Shown: positions 32,549 to 41,899 of the stretch, in pieces | How the letters are laid out: every line of letters begins with the position of its first letter | Numbering within the stretch: position 1 is the stretch's first letter | NCBI GenBank assembly: GCA_023376005.1 | Contig: CM042145.1 | Span: forward strand, 20,158,647-20,222,646 | Reading direction: 5' to 3' | DNA from: Doryteuthis pealeii | Lineage: Eukaryota > Mollusca > Cephalopoda > Myopsida > Loliginidae | DNA length: 64,000 nt | Notes under the pieces: generated by a model | Database searches by the model: none | What the model saw: the letters and a program-made list of their open reading frames with translations, nothing else | What the model was told of the DNA's origin: nothing | Position numbers and translations under genes: made by a program

Positions 32549-32664
32549 TAAAAGGTGGTTTACCGGTGAATATGGGCACGATCGTTGGAGGTGCACAAAA
32601 TCCAGGGTTAAGTCAGCGATATAACAAATACAAAGTGCTCAATACAAAGTAGAGCAAATTTATT
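32516..32664. repeat. (TA)n and left flank of palindrome P1
   Basis: TA repeats at 32517-32546, then 'ggtttaccggtgaatatggg'. AAGTGCTCAATACAAAGTAG (about 32624) occurs again just before palindrome P2 as AAGTGCTCAATACATTAAGT. This shared flank ties P1 and P2 into one element family. Confidence 0.7.
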
Positions 32665-32684
32665 AAAGAAATGGATACAATAGA

Positions 32685-32721
32685 AACCTACTCGAGTTTC
32701 ACCATTAGGATCTTCAGGGTT
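32685..32721 (-). ncRNA. Hammerhead-type ribozyme motif HH1 (minus)
   Basis: Exact mirror of the motif at 32766-32802, in the other arm of palindrome P1. Same core and stems. Confidence 0.6.
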
Positions 32722-32765
32722 AAATCCACTGAATTAATCGAGGTACCGATTAATTCAGTGGATTT

Positions 32766-32802
32766 AACCCTGAAGATCCTAATGGTGAAACTCGAGTAGG
32801 TT
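32766..32802 (+). ncRNA. Hammerhead-type ribozyme motif HH1 (plus)
   Basis: Core CTGAAGA (32770-32776, consensus CUGANGA). Stem II is CC/GG with loop TAAT and a T-T mismatch at its base. GAA is at 32787-32789. A minimal stem III, ACT/AGT with a two-base loop (32790-32797), follows. The cleavage-site base A is 32798. Stem I pairs GGTT (32799-32802) with AACC (32766-32769). The very short stem III resembles the hammerheads described in Penelope-like retroelements. No activity is shown; assignment is from pattern and pairing. Confidence 0.6.
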
Positions 32803-32817
32803 TCTATTGTATCCATT

Positions 32818-32822
<5 letters not shown>

Positions 32823-32848
<26 letters not shown>

Positions 32849-33321
32849 CTAGACAAAATGTGACCCGTGGGTAGATATTGAGATTAGGGAAAAGGGAGTT
32901 AGCAAATCGAATTTATAAAAATAAATAAATACGGCCGGACGAAACCTTAAAATGTAAGCTAAGAAAGTAAATGTTTGATTTCATTTAAGCTATGGGTTGC
33001 TGGTTGTGAAATTTAACATAGCAATACATTTCAAATTCTCCCGTCTCTTTCTCTTTCTCTAGAGAAATTAGCATTATATAATGAGGAGGTAGTCAAGAGA
33101 TACATAGAGGGGAAGAAAGAGATAGAAACTGAGTAAAGTAAGAGAATGGTTGGTTTGTGACTTAATTACAAATTAAGACTAATTAGAACCAATTAAAACA
33201 AAGTTTTTTTCAAACATAATTCAATCCTAAAAGTAAGGAATAATTAAGTATAATTTTCATGTCATTAAACTAAACAGTAAAAAAGCCTTTACGAAGCAAA
33301 AGTTGATTAACTCAGCTTTAG

Positions 33322-33359
<38 letters not shown>

Positions 33360-33564
33360 CTTCTAAAATCTACTGGTGTGGAAAAAACCCAGGTAATTCA
33401 GGTTTTCAAAAAATTTTTTTTTTTAAAGAAAAGACCGGCACATCCGTACTTTCTGAAAATAATCATCAGTATCGTATGTATTGGCCAAAATAAAAAAAAA
33501 CACCGGGGGGGGGGTTCTAAGTTATATATGTAAAAAGTGCTCAATACATTAAGTAGAGCATGAT
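32823..33564. other. AT-rich spacer with (TA)n runs
   Basis: TA repeats at about 32823-32848 and 33328-33357, and a G run at 33505-33513. The P2 flank motif lies at about 33535. No gene seen. Confidence 0.55.
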
Positions 33565-33589
33565 TATAAGGACCTACATGAGTCAGACA

Positions 33590-33629
33590 CTATCTACCTA
33601 GGTTTCACCCGAATGGCTCTTCAGGATAA
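33590..33629 (-). ncRNA. Hammerhead-type ribozyme motif HH2 (minus)
   Basis: Mirror of 33637-33676. The one arm mismatch turns the closing A-T pair of stem II into a G-T wobble, so pairing is kept. Confidence 0.65.
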
Positions 33630-33636
33630 TTCTGAC

Positions 33637-33676
33637 TTATCCTGAAGAACCATTCGGGTGAAACCTAGGTAGATAG
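33637..33676 (+). ncRNA. Hammerhead-type ribozyme motif HH2 (plus)
   Basis: All hammerhead parts are present. Core CTGAAGA is at 33642-33648. Stem II is ACC/GGT around ATTCG (33649-33659). GAA is at 33660-33662. Stem III is ACC/GGT with a two-base TA loop (33663-33670). The cleavage-site base is A33671. Stem I pairs GATAG (33672-33676) with TTATC (33637-33641), the last pair being a G-T wobble. It is the best-formed copy in the window. Confidence 0.7.
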
Positions 33677-33774
33677 TGTCTGACTCATGTAGGTCCTTAT
33701 ATATGTAGTCTTTTTTAGTATTGGAGAATTGAAAATAAAGTGCTTGATTACGTGTGTAATAGCTATATTTATTT

Positions 33775-34023
33775 ATTATAGTGTACAATACATTTAAGGT
33801 GCAGTTGTTACCATTGGTTTCCAAGCAGCATGCTAGCCACTTTTCTTCAAGACAACGCGCCTGTTAAGAAATGCAGTGAATGTCAATACATTTATATATG
33901 TGAGTATATTTTTTTGTTTGTGAGCCGAATAACTAGGAGAAATATGAGGATTTGGCTTGAAGAAAAGTGGCTAATATACTGCTTGGAAACCAATGGTAAC
34001 AATTGCACCTTAAATGTATTGTA

Positions 34024-34030
<7 letters not shown>
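33775..34030. repeat. Long inverted repeat P3 with ~75-bp arms
   Basis: Left arm TGTACAATACATTTAAGGTG, 'cagttgttaccattggtttc', 'caagcagcatgctagccac', TTTTCTTCAAG; the right arm (about 33956-34030) is its reverse complement with several substitutions. The arms are separated by about 105 bases and followed by (TA)n. The left arm keeps a hammerhead-type motif; in the right arm stem I is broken. The two short frames across the arms are by-products. Confidence 0.9.
33804..33856 (-). ncRNA. Hammerhead-like motif HH3 (minus, core insertion)
   Basis: Stem I is a perfect 5-bp pairing of GTTGT with ACAAC (plus positions 33852-33856 and 33804-33808). The core reads CTTGAAGA, one extra T compared with CUGANGA. 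Stem II pairs AAGTGGC with GCTGCTT, with two wobbles. Then come GGAA and stem III ACC/GGT with loop AAT, and the cleavage-site A. The T insertion and an extra A/G at the stem II base may abolish activity. The same layout as HH1 and HH2 supports common descent. Confidence 0.45.
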
Positions 34031-34064
<34 letters not shown>

Positions 34065-34105
34065 AATGTAAACAACTTTAGCTATTTTCAGCCGACAGTG
34101 TATCT

Positions 34106-34241
34106 GGGAGAATATGTGCTTTTTTAAAATTTTAGTCAGACCTAATTTTTTTTTAAATCCCGCCTAATTAACCATAAATGAATTAACTTTCAAAAAAAAA
34201 TTAGGTCTGACTAAAATTTAAAAAAAAGCACATATTCTCCC
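34106..34241. mobile_element. MITE, 136 bp with ~49-bp arms
   Basis: GGGAGAATATGTGCTTTTTT, 'aaaattttagtcagacctaa' and the reverse complement at the other end, with a 38-base centre. No second copy seen. Confidence 0.8.
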
Positions 34242-34499
34242 AAATATATAATTTTTTTTTTTTTTTTTTTTTTGCTTGGGTGCAGTGTCATCAGAGGAAT
34301 GCTTTTGGGAGCTATAACATTGTCTTATCTGTAGTGCTCATTGTCTCTGAAGTGCTTATTTCTTGAGCAATACTTTCTAGTAGCAATAACAGTGCCTGTC
34401 ATTTGTTTTTTAAAAAAATTATTTTTGCTTGTAAAATCTGCCTTGACTTTTTCATCAAGCTGATTATTTTATTTCTAAAGAGCAATCCATGCCTTATGC

Positions 34500-34745
34500 T
34501 TTTATTTTCCTATTTGCTGTTTTGTGATTCTTTAATTTTGTGCGGTAAAGTAAGCAGCTGATGGTAGGTGTGGCACTCCACCTCAGACGCCAAAAAACAA
34601 TCTCTTTTTATTTTCCTATTTGCTGTTTTGTGATTCTTTAATTTTGTGCGGTAAAGTAAGGAGCTGATAGTAGGTGTGGCGCTCCACCTCAGACGCCAAA
34701 AAACAATCTCTTTTTATTTTCCTATTTGCTGTTTTGTGATTCTTT
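34500..34745 (+). repeat. 106-bp tandem duplication carrying a SINE A fragment
   Basis: TTTTCCTATTTGCTGTTTTG recurs at 34505, 34611 and 34717, an exact 106-bp spacing. Each full unit contains an internal SINE A piece: GTGCGGTAAAGTAAG, 'gctgat', GGTAGGTGTGGC, 'ctccacctcagacgcc', 'aaacaatctc'. The SINE fragment was therefore in place before the duplication. The two units differ by only a few bases. Confidence 0.9.
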
Positions 34746-34835
34746 CCTTTTAATGTTACATTATTTCTTATCATAAAATGTTGACACTTGTATTGCGCAG
34801 TCATCTTCAAGTGCCATTTAATTTCACACATCTTG

Positions 34836-35170
34836 ATAATTATCAGTATTGTTTGGATTATTTGGACTATTGCCCTCATCTTCTTTGTTATCTGTACAAT
34901 GTTTCGGCTGATGTGCCCTCTGGCCTTCTTCAGGTATTTCTTGTTGGACCCGGGAACCTTCTTGTTGTAATCGGGAGCCATCACGAAACTTTGAACCTAA
35001 CCCTTTATTCAGTCTGAAACAAAGGTTCCCGAGTCCGGCAAAAAATACCCGAAGAAGGCCGGAGGGCACATCGGCTGAAACGTTGTACAGATAACAATGA
35101 AGATGAGGACAATAGTCCAAATAATCCAAATAATACTAACAATCAAGCCTCATCTAAAAAATTCTGAGAA
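34836..35170. mobile_element. Foldback element family E, copy 4 (both arms)
   Basis: Left arm GTTTGGATTATTTGGACTAT, 'ctttgttatctgtacaatgt', 'ttcggctgatgtgccctctg', 'gccttcttcaggtatttctt', 'gttggacccgggaacc'. The centre has ACTTTGAACCTAACCCTTTA. The right arm is the inverse and ends with ATCAAGCCTCATCTAAAAAA. All frames on both strands here are shadows of the repeat. Confidence 0.85.
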
Positions 35171-35213
35171 AAAGCCTTTATCAATTGGTTATTGTTTTAT
35201 GCTCATCTTATTA

Positions 35214-35868
35214 ATAATGGAGATTCGGGCTCTTTTTTTCTGTAACCGAAATTATGTCATTGCTTACGTCACAGTAATTTAAAAAAAAAAATGTTGATAC
35301 TTATTCACCTTTAGATGAATTTATGTTTAAAATACTCATACAATTTTTCTACAAAGGTAAGTCTGAATAAACTGGTGCTTTCAGTATGACTTAAACGTAA
35401 ACCTGAGGTATATTTACCATCAGTGCCAGAGCCTAGTGTCCAACTCCAGATAAAAAACAATCAGGATTTTCAAGGTATTTTTTCTCATTTGAAAAATTAG
35501 CACAATATAATTTCTTGGCCACTTGCTAAAATCTTTAGCAATCAAAAAGTTTTATAATTTTCTAGTTTATAAACAAAACAAAATCTTTTTTTTTGGTTTT
35601 TTTTTTTCAATTTATTTAAAAAAAATAATACTTGACCATAAAATATTTTGTTCAGATTTCATAAAATGAAATGGGGGGGGGGATTTGACCTAGTAAAAAA
35701 AAAATATTTCCCCTATTTTAGGAAAAAAAACTATTTTAACATAAATTCATCTAAAGGTGAATAAGTATCAACATTTTTGTGAAAATTTGACTCTTAATTG
35801 GGTTTTCATAGAATAAAAAAAAAAAAATTACTGTGGCGTAAGCAGTAACATACACGAATCTGCATATA
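35214..35868. mobile_element. MITE J with nested inverted repeats
   Basis: Outer arms: AATGGAGATTCGGGC..., 'gtcattgcttacgtcacagt' and the reverse complement 'actgtggcgtaagcagtaac' ... CGAATCTGCAT. Inner arms: ATGTTGATACTTATTCACCT, 'ttagatgaatttatgttta' and reverse complement. Solo arm copies lie at 27033, 30661 and 41073. Confidence 0.75.
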
Positions 35869-36065
35869 ACCCCTTTTACAGACAATTCTTTTAAATTTTT
35901 GTAGAGTGGGTGAATTATTTTTTTAGATTTGCAAAATAGAGGGTATGTTCAAATAAGCCAATTAATCATATATAAAAATATACATTGAATTGGTCAATGA
36001 CCAGGCAAGAAGAAAATGCTTTACAAAAACGATAAAAATGTTTGGGTGCATATTGCATGAATGCA

Positions 36066-36546
36066 TCCTGGCCTCCTGCCCTAAAAAAAATGCTAAGCAG
36101 TGCCTGCTGAAAATCTGACCCGTGCTATGAACTCCCAAGCTGTTTGAAGGCATTTTTCCGCGTGACAGTTGTTTTGAATTAAAATAAAATGAAGATACCA
36201 AAAAAAAAAAGGATATTTTAAAGGGGGGTGTGTGTAAAATATTTACATTTACTTGTCGATAAAAACCCTGGGGGTGGCTTACTTTTAACGCCTTCAAACC
36301 ACTAAAAAAAAAGTTATTTGTCGATAAAAACGCCTTCAAACTGCTAAAAAAATTTTTTTTAAGAGAGGTGGGGTTAAAATATTTATATTTACTTGTTAAG
36401 AAAAGACTTTGGAGGGGGGGGGGTAAAATATCGCTTTCATATCGCATTAACTTTTCGGGGAAAAATGGCATCAAACAGCTAAGGAGTTCATAGCATGAAT
36501 CGGATTTTGAGCAGGCACCACTTAGTGTTTTTTAGGGCAGGAGGCA
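36066..36546. mobile_element. MITE family I, copy 1
   Basis: Inverted ends: GGCCTCCTGCCCTAAAAAA, 'gctaagcagtgcctgctgaa', 'gctatgaactcc' and reverse complement at 36480-36546. The interior has repeated TTACTTGTCGATAAAAACCC and 'acgccttcaaac' words, also found in the copy at 61631-62177. The 170-codon minus-strand frame is low-complexity and not credible. Confidence 0.75.
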
Positions 36547-36639
36547 CCACACAACATAATCCCCAACAATGCTATCACATTGTTAAAACCAATTACTAAA
36601 AAGTATAAATATAAATACACGATATGTATAACTTCCTAA

Positions 36640-36712
36640 CTGTTAGGCATGACATACCCCCAGACGGGATGATATGCCGTTAAAATCAATAAACAAACAA
36701 ACAAACAAAGAT
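36640..36712 (+). repeat. LINE-type tail fragment (variant)
   Basis: TTAGGCATGACATACCCCCA, 'gacgggatgatatgccgtta' then AAACAAACAAACAAAC. Related to tail T1 but more diverged. Confidence 0.55.
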
Positions 36713-36934
36713 ACATTTATGCAATATGCAGCAATGTTTGTTTTGCCTGTGTATCGTTTGTGACAATTCATCGTTCTGCTTGAAAAAGATTAATGCAAAG
36801 AGATTTATGTGAGCCAATTTGGTGAATGGGGCAGTAGGGTAGGTTGATTTTTCACTTTTTAAAAAATTTCAAATTCTCTCAGACAGCAAAAGTTGTGTGT
36901 TGGTATAATGAATACTGATACCAAAAACTAGATC

Positions 36935-37070
36935 ACCCTTCCGTTATGGATAAATAGCAGGGCAGACTGTTCTTTTTTTAAAAAATCTTCTTTTATCATC
37001 TTTGGTTAGACAACCAGTCTAAGAGAAGGAAAACTCTTAGAAAGTTGACCTTGTGTCACATCCTACCAGC
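36935..37070 (+). repeat. tRNA-derived SINE family B, copy 4 (5'-truncated)
   Basis: Starts in the body at CCCTTCCGTTATGGATAAAT, then 'agcagggcagactgttc', 'gacaaccagtctaagagaag', 'gaaaactctta' and the tail GACCTTGTGTCACATCCTAC. Confidence 0.75.
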
Positions 37071-37094
37071 AGTGGTGGTTGGGGGGAGGTAAAT

Positions 37095-37277
37095 GCATAC
37101 ATTGTTGATATAATTTTGAATTAATAGAATAGCAGAAACACCCACCATTGCTCGGGATTTGGAAGATTCTCTTCCCAGGCATACATTGTTGATATAATTT
37201 TGAATTAATAGAATAATAGCAGAAACACCCATCATTGCCCGGGATAAAAGATTTGGAAGATTCTCTTCCCAGGCATT
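37095..37277. repeat. 84-bp tandem duplication
   Basis: GCATACATTGTTGATATAAT begins at 37095 and again at 37179. Both units contain 'gcagaaacacccaNcattgc' and GGAAGATTCTCTTCCCAGGC. The second has small insertions. Confidence 0.9.
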
Positions 37278-37845
37278 CATGTTGTTTTTTTTTTGGGGGG
37301 GGGGTTGCTTACTTGTACCATTGTTTGAGGAAAATAGCATCAAAGATCATCTACCAAAATGCACTAAAAATCCTCATTTTTGCAACATTCAGCCTAGAAA
37401 TTGGTTAGAAAATTTAGCAATTTCAATATTTAAAACAGAAAAGGTCATTTTAAATGAAACGAATAAAAAATATTATAACTAGAATTAAAATTGAAAATAT
37501 TCCCCTCCCCCCATCACCATCAACATGCTGATTTTTACCTAATAATTAATCTGTAACAGTGATAACATTTTAAAAGATTGAAATCTATTTCCTCAAATGA
37601 AGGCAAAATTTTGAAGAAAAATATTTTGTGTGGTAGTTCTTTATGTTAATTTGCAACTTTCGACACATGGGAGACATTACAGTTCCAAAAATCGACCTAC
37701 CCTAATGAGGCAGCTCTATATTTGCCAATAGCTCCAGGGGGTCAGCATTTGAACACACTGGCAAAAGCCAAAATTTTCAAAGCAAGAACTTTTCCCTTCA
37801 CTGCACTTAAAAGATTTGTGCAACACAATCTTAACTCATTTCCCC
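37278..37845. other. No supported feature
   Basis: AT-rich spacer with a G run near 37301. Nothing recognisable. Confidence 0.45.
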
Positions 37846-38092
37846 TCAGTATTATTTGGACTATTATCCCCATCTTTATTGTTATCTGTACAACGTTTCA
37901 GCCGATGTGCCCTCCGGCCTTCTTCAAGTATTTCTTGTCAGACTTGGTTTCCGTGTTCGAAAAAGGAAGTTCCCAAGTTCAAAAAGGCTGCAGAGTCCGA
38001 CAAGAAATACCTGAAGAAGGCTGGAGGGCACATCGTCCGAAATGTCAATGAAGATGAGGACAATGGTCCGAATAATAATTCTGAGAAATCAT
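37846..38092. mobile_element. Foldback element family E, copy 5
   Basis: Left arm CAGTATTATTTGGACTATTA, 'cccatctttattgttatctg', 'tacaacgtttcagccgatgt', 'gccttcttcaagtatttctt'. Right arm CAAGAAATACCTGAAGAAGG, 'ctggagggcacatcgtccg', 'gatgaggacaatggtccgaa'. The overlapping plus-strand frames are shadows. Confidence 0.8.
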
Positions 38093-38347
38093 TTTCCCTT
38101 GTTTAGTTGTAGTTTCATAAATATAATTAGTTTCTCTCTCAAGAAGTTTAAAAAGCATCATTTGTGTGATTAAAAACAAACAAAAACAAACAACAAAAAT
38201 CTTTTTTTATGTAAATGCTTACTTCAAACAAGTGATAACCTATTTACATTGCCATTTTGATTCAGAGCTTGTATAATTTTATAATACTCTTTTTCTGACT
38301 ATTTTTGACAAAACAATATTTCTATTTTGTTCTTTTTCCTGAATTTC

Positions 38348-38382
<35 letters not shown>

Positions 38383-38887
38383 AAGTATCTTGAAAAAATA
38401 TCTTTTAATTTATTGAAAGAGATCACCAAATGAAAATCTGAAATCTTCATTCCTTGTCTATTAGAAAATTTCATTGTATTTGTTTTATTTTTTTTGTTTT
38501 TTTTGCTTCAAGAATTAAAAAAAAAAAAAAAAAAAAAAAATAAAAAATAAATAAAGCTGAAAAAAATATTAAAATTATTTTGCTTAACTAAATTTTGTCT
38601 TTCAAGAGGTTAAAGGCAACATCCTTCTATTTGGATTCTTTTAAAAGTTTACAAAAAAAATTTTTTTTTTTTTATGCATCACTATTTTTTTTGTTTTTTT
38701 TTTGCTCATCCTACAAAAGTCGTTACATAAATCCAATATGAATCATTTATTTTTTTTTCTGGTGAAGAATTTCTGTGAATTTGATAATTGTTGGTTGATG
38801 CAGCAACTCAAAAGTGAAATTGATCAAAAAGATATTGGTTTGCCATAAAACATTAATTCAGCCTTCAGGTTGGGATTAGAAGTAATA
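38093..38887. other. A/T homopolymer-rich spacer
   Basis: Several long A or T runs (about 38352-38379, 38517-38540, 38659-38672). No gene seen. Confidence 0.5.
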
Positions 38888-39785
38888 TGAGGTATGTCAG
38901 AAAAGTTCCAGGACTAGTGTCACAAAAATTTTATTTCAAATATGTGGATGTAATGAAAATAATATACCTCGAAACTCAAAGCGTGTGCGGACGAGTCTGG
39001 CTTGCAGGGTCATCGCGGGAAAGAAATATGGCTGCTGTAAGCACTATATTTAACGATGGGTGATCTCGAACCAGCGAGAATGGGATTGCACGTATGCAAA
39101 TTCTCTCGAGATTGGGTGTGCATATAAGCATACAGTGACGGCTAGAGGAAGCGTCACATGATTACGTACGACGACTACGAAAACAGCTGGCAGTAGTATT
39201 TTGGCTCTTGCGACGGGTGGACGAGGCATTTCGAGATAGATTTTGATTGTTGGTGATCAGAGTGCAGCACAGTTGGGAGAACATTATTACTAGAAAATAT
39301 AAACTACAATTTATCCCCTTCAAAGTAATCCCCCTGGAGTCTAATGCACTTTCCCATCCTTCTCTGCCACGCTTGCATGCACTCCTGGAAGGATTCTTCC
39401 GGGATTCTCCGTAGCTCTTTCGTCACAGCCTTTTTGATGTTGTGCACATCCTCAAAACAGGTTCCTTTGAGGACTCACTTGAGCTTGGGGAAGAGGAAAA
39501 AATCACATGGAGCCAGGTTGGGTGAGTAGGGAGGTTGCTCCAGCACTGATGTTCTTCTGGGCCAGGAACTCTCGGATATTCAGGGCAGTATGGGCAGGTA
39601 TGTTGTCATGGTGAAGCACTCACGAATAGTCCTGCTACATCTCTTGCACTGAACGAAGGAAACGCCACAGTACCTCTTTGTAGACATGTTGATTGATCAT
39701 CTGGCAATGTGGCAAGAACTCACAGTAGACCATGCCCATTTCATCGAAGAATGACACCAGTCTGGAACTTTTCTGACATACCTTG
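38888..39785 (-). mobile_element. Defective mariner transposon (5' half of transposase deleted)
   Basis: 898 bp with inverted ends GGTATGTCAGAAAAGTTCCAG and TA on both sides (38886-38887, 39786-39787). The minus-strand coding part starts in the middle of the transposase (ICRYCEFLP-like GMVYCEFLPHCQMINQHVYK). It holds the second catalytic Asp in HHDNIPAHTALNIREFLAQK and the third in YSPNLAPCDFFLFPKLK. These are about 34 residues apart if a frameshift is bridged, as in mariner D,D34D. It ends FEGDKL-stop at about 39312. Stops and at least one frameshift interrupt it. The N-terminal DNA-binding region and first Asp are gone: the right end joins directly to the middle of the gene. Non-autonomous. 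Confidence 0.9.
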
Positions 39786-39930
39786 TATCTGTTCACCTCC
39801 CTCAGTTATGTTCTTGTCTTTGGGCAGCACCAAAAGAAAGGGTTGAAGTGGTCTGACCCTTGTGACGCAGGTCATGGGAACCTGGCTATTTTGTTATTGA
39901 CCCTTTTTTGTTTGTTTGCTCATACACATG

Positions 39931-40190
39931 GGCCGGTATAGCTCAGTCAGTAGAGCATCGGACTAGGAACCATAAGGTTTCGGGTTTGATACCAGCTCTT
40001 GCCCACTCAGTGTATGAGTAGAACAGGGGTCTGTGCGGTAAAGTGAGGAGCTGATGGTTGGTGTGAGCTCTACCTCAGATGACAAAACAATCTCTTTGGT
40101 CCAGCGCTAGTGAAAAGGGGATAGACTTCCTCACTGTCTGGCTGATACTGACTACAGGCCACCCCCAACGACTTTATTTACTACTTACTA
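39931..40190 (+). repeat. tRNA-derived SINE family A, copy 6 (full length)
   Basis: 260 bp flanked by the exact 12-bp duplication CTCATACACATG (39919-39930 and 40191-40202). The head is GGCCGGTATAGCTCAGTCAG with box B GGGTTTGATACC. The body is CGGTAAAGTGAGGAGCTGAT, 'ctacctcagatgacaaaaca', 'gcgctagtgaaaagggg' and 'tggctgatactgactacagg', ending ACGACTTTATTTAC. It is the reference copy for the family. The 72-codon frame across it is a shadow. Confidence 0.95.
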
Positions 40191-40368
40191 CTCATACACA
40201 TGCAGTAGAAAATATGACCCACCAAATTTTTGATTCCACCCCACCCACTCAGTATATTTCAGCCAATCCATTTTCTGGTTGTCTTATGCGAAGATGATTA
40301 TGTGAAACAATAAAACATTCAAATAAGTCTATTCACAAAAATGTCACCTGAGTACAGCAGGAAAATGG

Positions 40369-41010
40369 AGTAATTTTCACCTTTAGTTGTCAAAATTCCT
40401 AGCAAATAAGGCAATTAGAGTAACCTCCCTTGACTTTCACTTTGAAACAACCTGGTAGCTATTTTGAAAATCTCTGTGTGAAATAAACAAATCATAGAAA
40501 CTTTTTCGAAAACAATACAACCGCATGCTTTAACACAAAAATATCATAAAATGTGTTCTTAATAACAATTAAGTTCATTTCAGATAATTTTATGCTAGGA
40601 ATTTAGCCAACTGACTTTCACTTTGAAACAAGCCAGTGGCCATTTTGAAAGTCTTTGTGCGAATTACACAAATCTTAGAAACTTTTCGAAAACAACTGCA
40701 TGCTTTAACACAAAAATATCATAAAACATGTTCTTAATAACAATTAAGTTCATTTCAGATAATGCGCACGCACAATTTTATGCTAGGAATTTACCCAACT
40801 GACTTTCACTTTGAAACAAGATGGTAGCCATTTTGAATGTGTACATGTGAAATATACAAATCTTAGAATCGTTTCGAAAACAATACAAGGGCGTGCTTTA
40901 ACACAAAAATATCATGAAATGTGTTCTTAATAACAATTAAGTTCATTTCAGATAATGCGCATGCACAATTTCATGCTAGGAATTTTAACAACTAAAAGGT
41001 GAAAATTACC
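40369..41010. mobile_element. hAT-like MITE family G, variant 2
   Basis: Ends GTAATTTTCACCTTTAGTTG and the reverse complement CAACTAAAAGGTGAAAATTACC, with 8-bp duplications GAAAATGG (40361-40368, 41011-41018). The inside holds three tandem ~190-bp units: GACTTTCACTTTGAAACAA, 'tagccattttgaa', 'aatcttagaa', 'tgctttaacacaaaaatatc', 'tgtgttcttaataacaatta', 'agttcatttcagataatg'. The 8-bp duplication points to hAT; there is no transposase. Confidence 0.8.
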
Positions 41011-41072
41011 GAAAATGGACCAGTTAAAGTGTGTGTGTGTGTATGAAAAACAAATCTCTTATTATAATGGAG

Positions 41073-41135
41073 ATTGTGTAACTGTTTGTCTGTAACCGAA
41101 ACTATGTCACAATTTCTTTTTTTTAAAAAAAGTTA
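41073..41135 (+). repeat. Family J arm, solo
   Basis: CTTATTATAATGGAGATTGT, 'gtaactgtttgtctgtaacc' then GAAACTATGTCAC. See 35214-35868. Confidence 0.65.
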
Positions 41136-41548
41136 TTTAAGTTATATTCTTAACAATTATTAAATAGTCATTATTTAATCTTAATTAGCATCTTATTTAT
41201 TAACAATGTCTCTATTAAGGTCTAGCTGAGTTAGATTTGCCACAAAACTGCCCATATTATTGATGCATTTAAAATCATGAAATATGTATTATATATCTCT
41301 AAGAAATAAAGATTTACATAGTATATGGTGGGAATAATTTGCATAATGATTTTAACAAAACTGGGTTTAATAAATAATTATTTGCTGTTACTGATTTCTA
41401 ATACAATCATATTATTCTCAAACGTATTAAAAGCAATCCTATATATAATTTTATATAGAAATCAATTAAAATAACATTAAAATAGGTGTCACTTTTATAT
41501 TAGTTCTTATTTTGTTTTGTTAGTCTTAATCATACAAATCCAGTTCTG
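41136..41548. other. No supported feature
   Basis: AT-rich spacer, nothing recognisable. Confidence 0.45.
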
Positions 41549-41795
41549 GAGGTGTGGTTTGTGAAATGGTTATCATTGTAGGAAATGGAATTAGTGACCA
41601 GAGTTCAAATCCTGGATGAGGTTGTTTGTGTTTCACTTGGCACTAATGCCCTTAGAAAAGGCATGAATCCAGCTGTTCTCCCTTCAGCTATGGGTAAATA
41701 GTGGGACAGACTGGGTTCCTTAGAAAGGAAAACTCTGAAATCAAATTAGTGGTACTCTACCTAAAATTGACCTTGTGTCAAACGTATTGGGTGGG
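41549..41795 (+). repeat. tRNA-derived SINE family B, copy 5
   Basis: GGAGGTGTGGTTTGTGAAATGG head, box B CAGAGTTCAAATCCTGG, 'atgaggttgtttgtgtttca', 'cccttagaaaaggcatgaat', 'cagctatgggtaaatagtgg' and tail TTGACCTTGTGTCAAACG. Confidence 0.85.
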
Positions 41796-41899
41796 TAAAT
41801 ACATACAAACCCAGTTCTATTCTTTAGGGCTGTATTCAAAGAAACTTCAGAAATGATTCATGATTGTGTTAACTTTAGTGTTCCTTTGTGTAAAGCCCA

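Larger units (their letters stand above)
32665..32822. repeat. Perfect 158-bp palindrome P1
   Basis: Two 76-base arms (32665-32740 and 32747-32822) are exact reverse complements around a 6-base centre (AGGTAC). I checked them in ten-base blocks. Each arm holds a hammerhead-type ribozyme motif, so the two motifs lie head to head on opposite strands. (TA)n flanks both sides. Confidence 0.95.
33565..33701. repeat. Near-perfect 137-bp palindrome P2
   Basis: Arms of 65 bases (33565-33629 and 33637-33701) with a single mismatch (33617) and a 7-base centre. Each arm contains a hammerhead-type motif. The arm sequence differs from P1 except for the ribozyme core. Confidence 0.95.

Noticed and set aside
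34616..35129. Overlapping frames on both strands (up to 122 codons)
   Set aside because: All lie in the two arms of foldback family E; the same words recur in every copy in different frames.
35962..36474. 170-codon minus-strand frame
   Set aside because: Lies across MITE I copy 1 with homopolymer runs; amino-acid composition follows the repeat.
39931..40005. Functional tRNA gene
   Set aside because: Box A and B are present, but no full cloverleaf or acceptor stem forms, the same head occurs in at least ten dispersed copies, and target duplications flank the whole 260-bp unit. It is a SINE.
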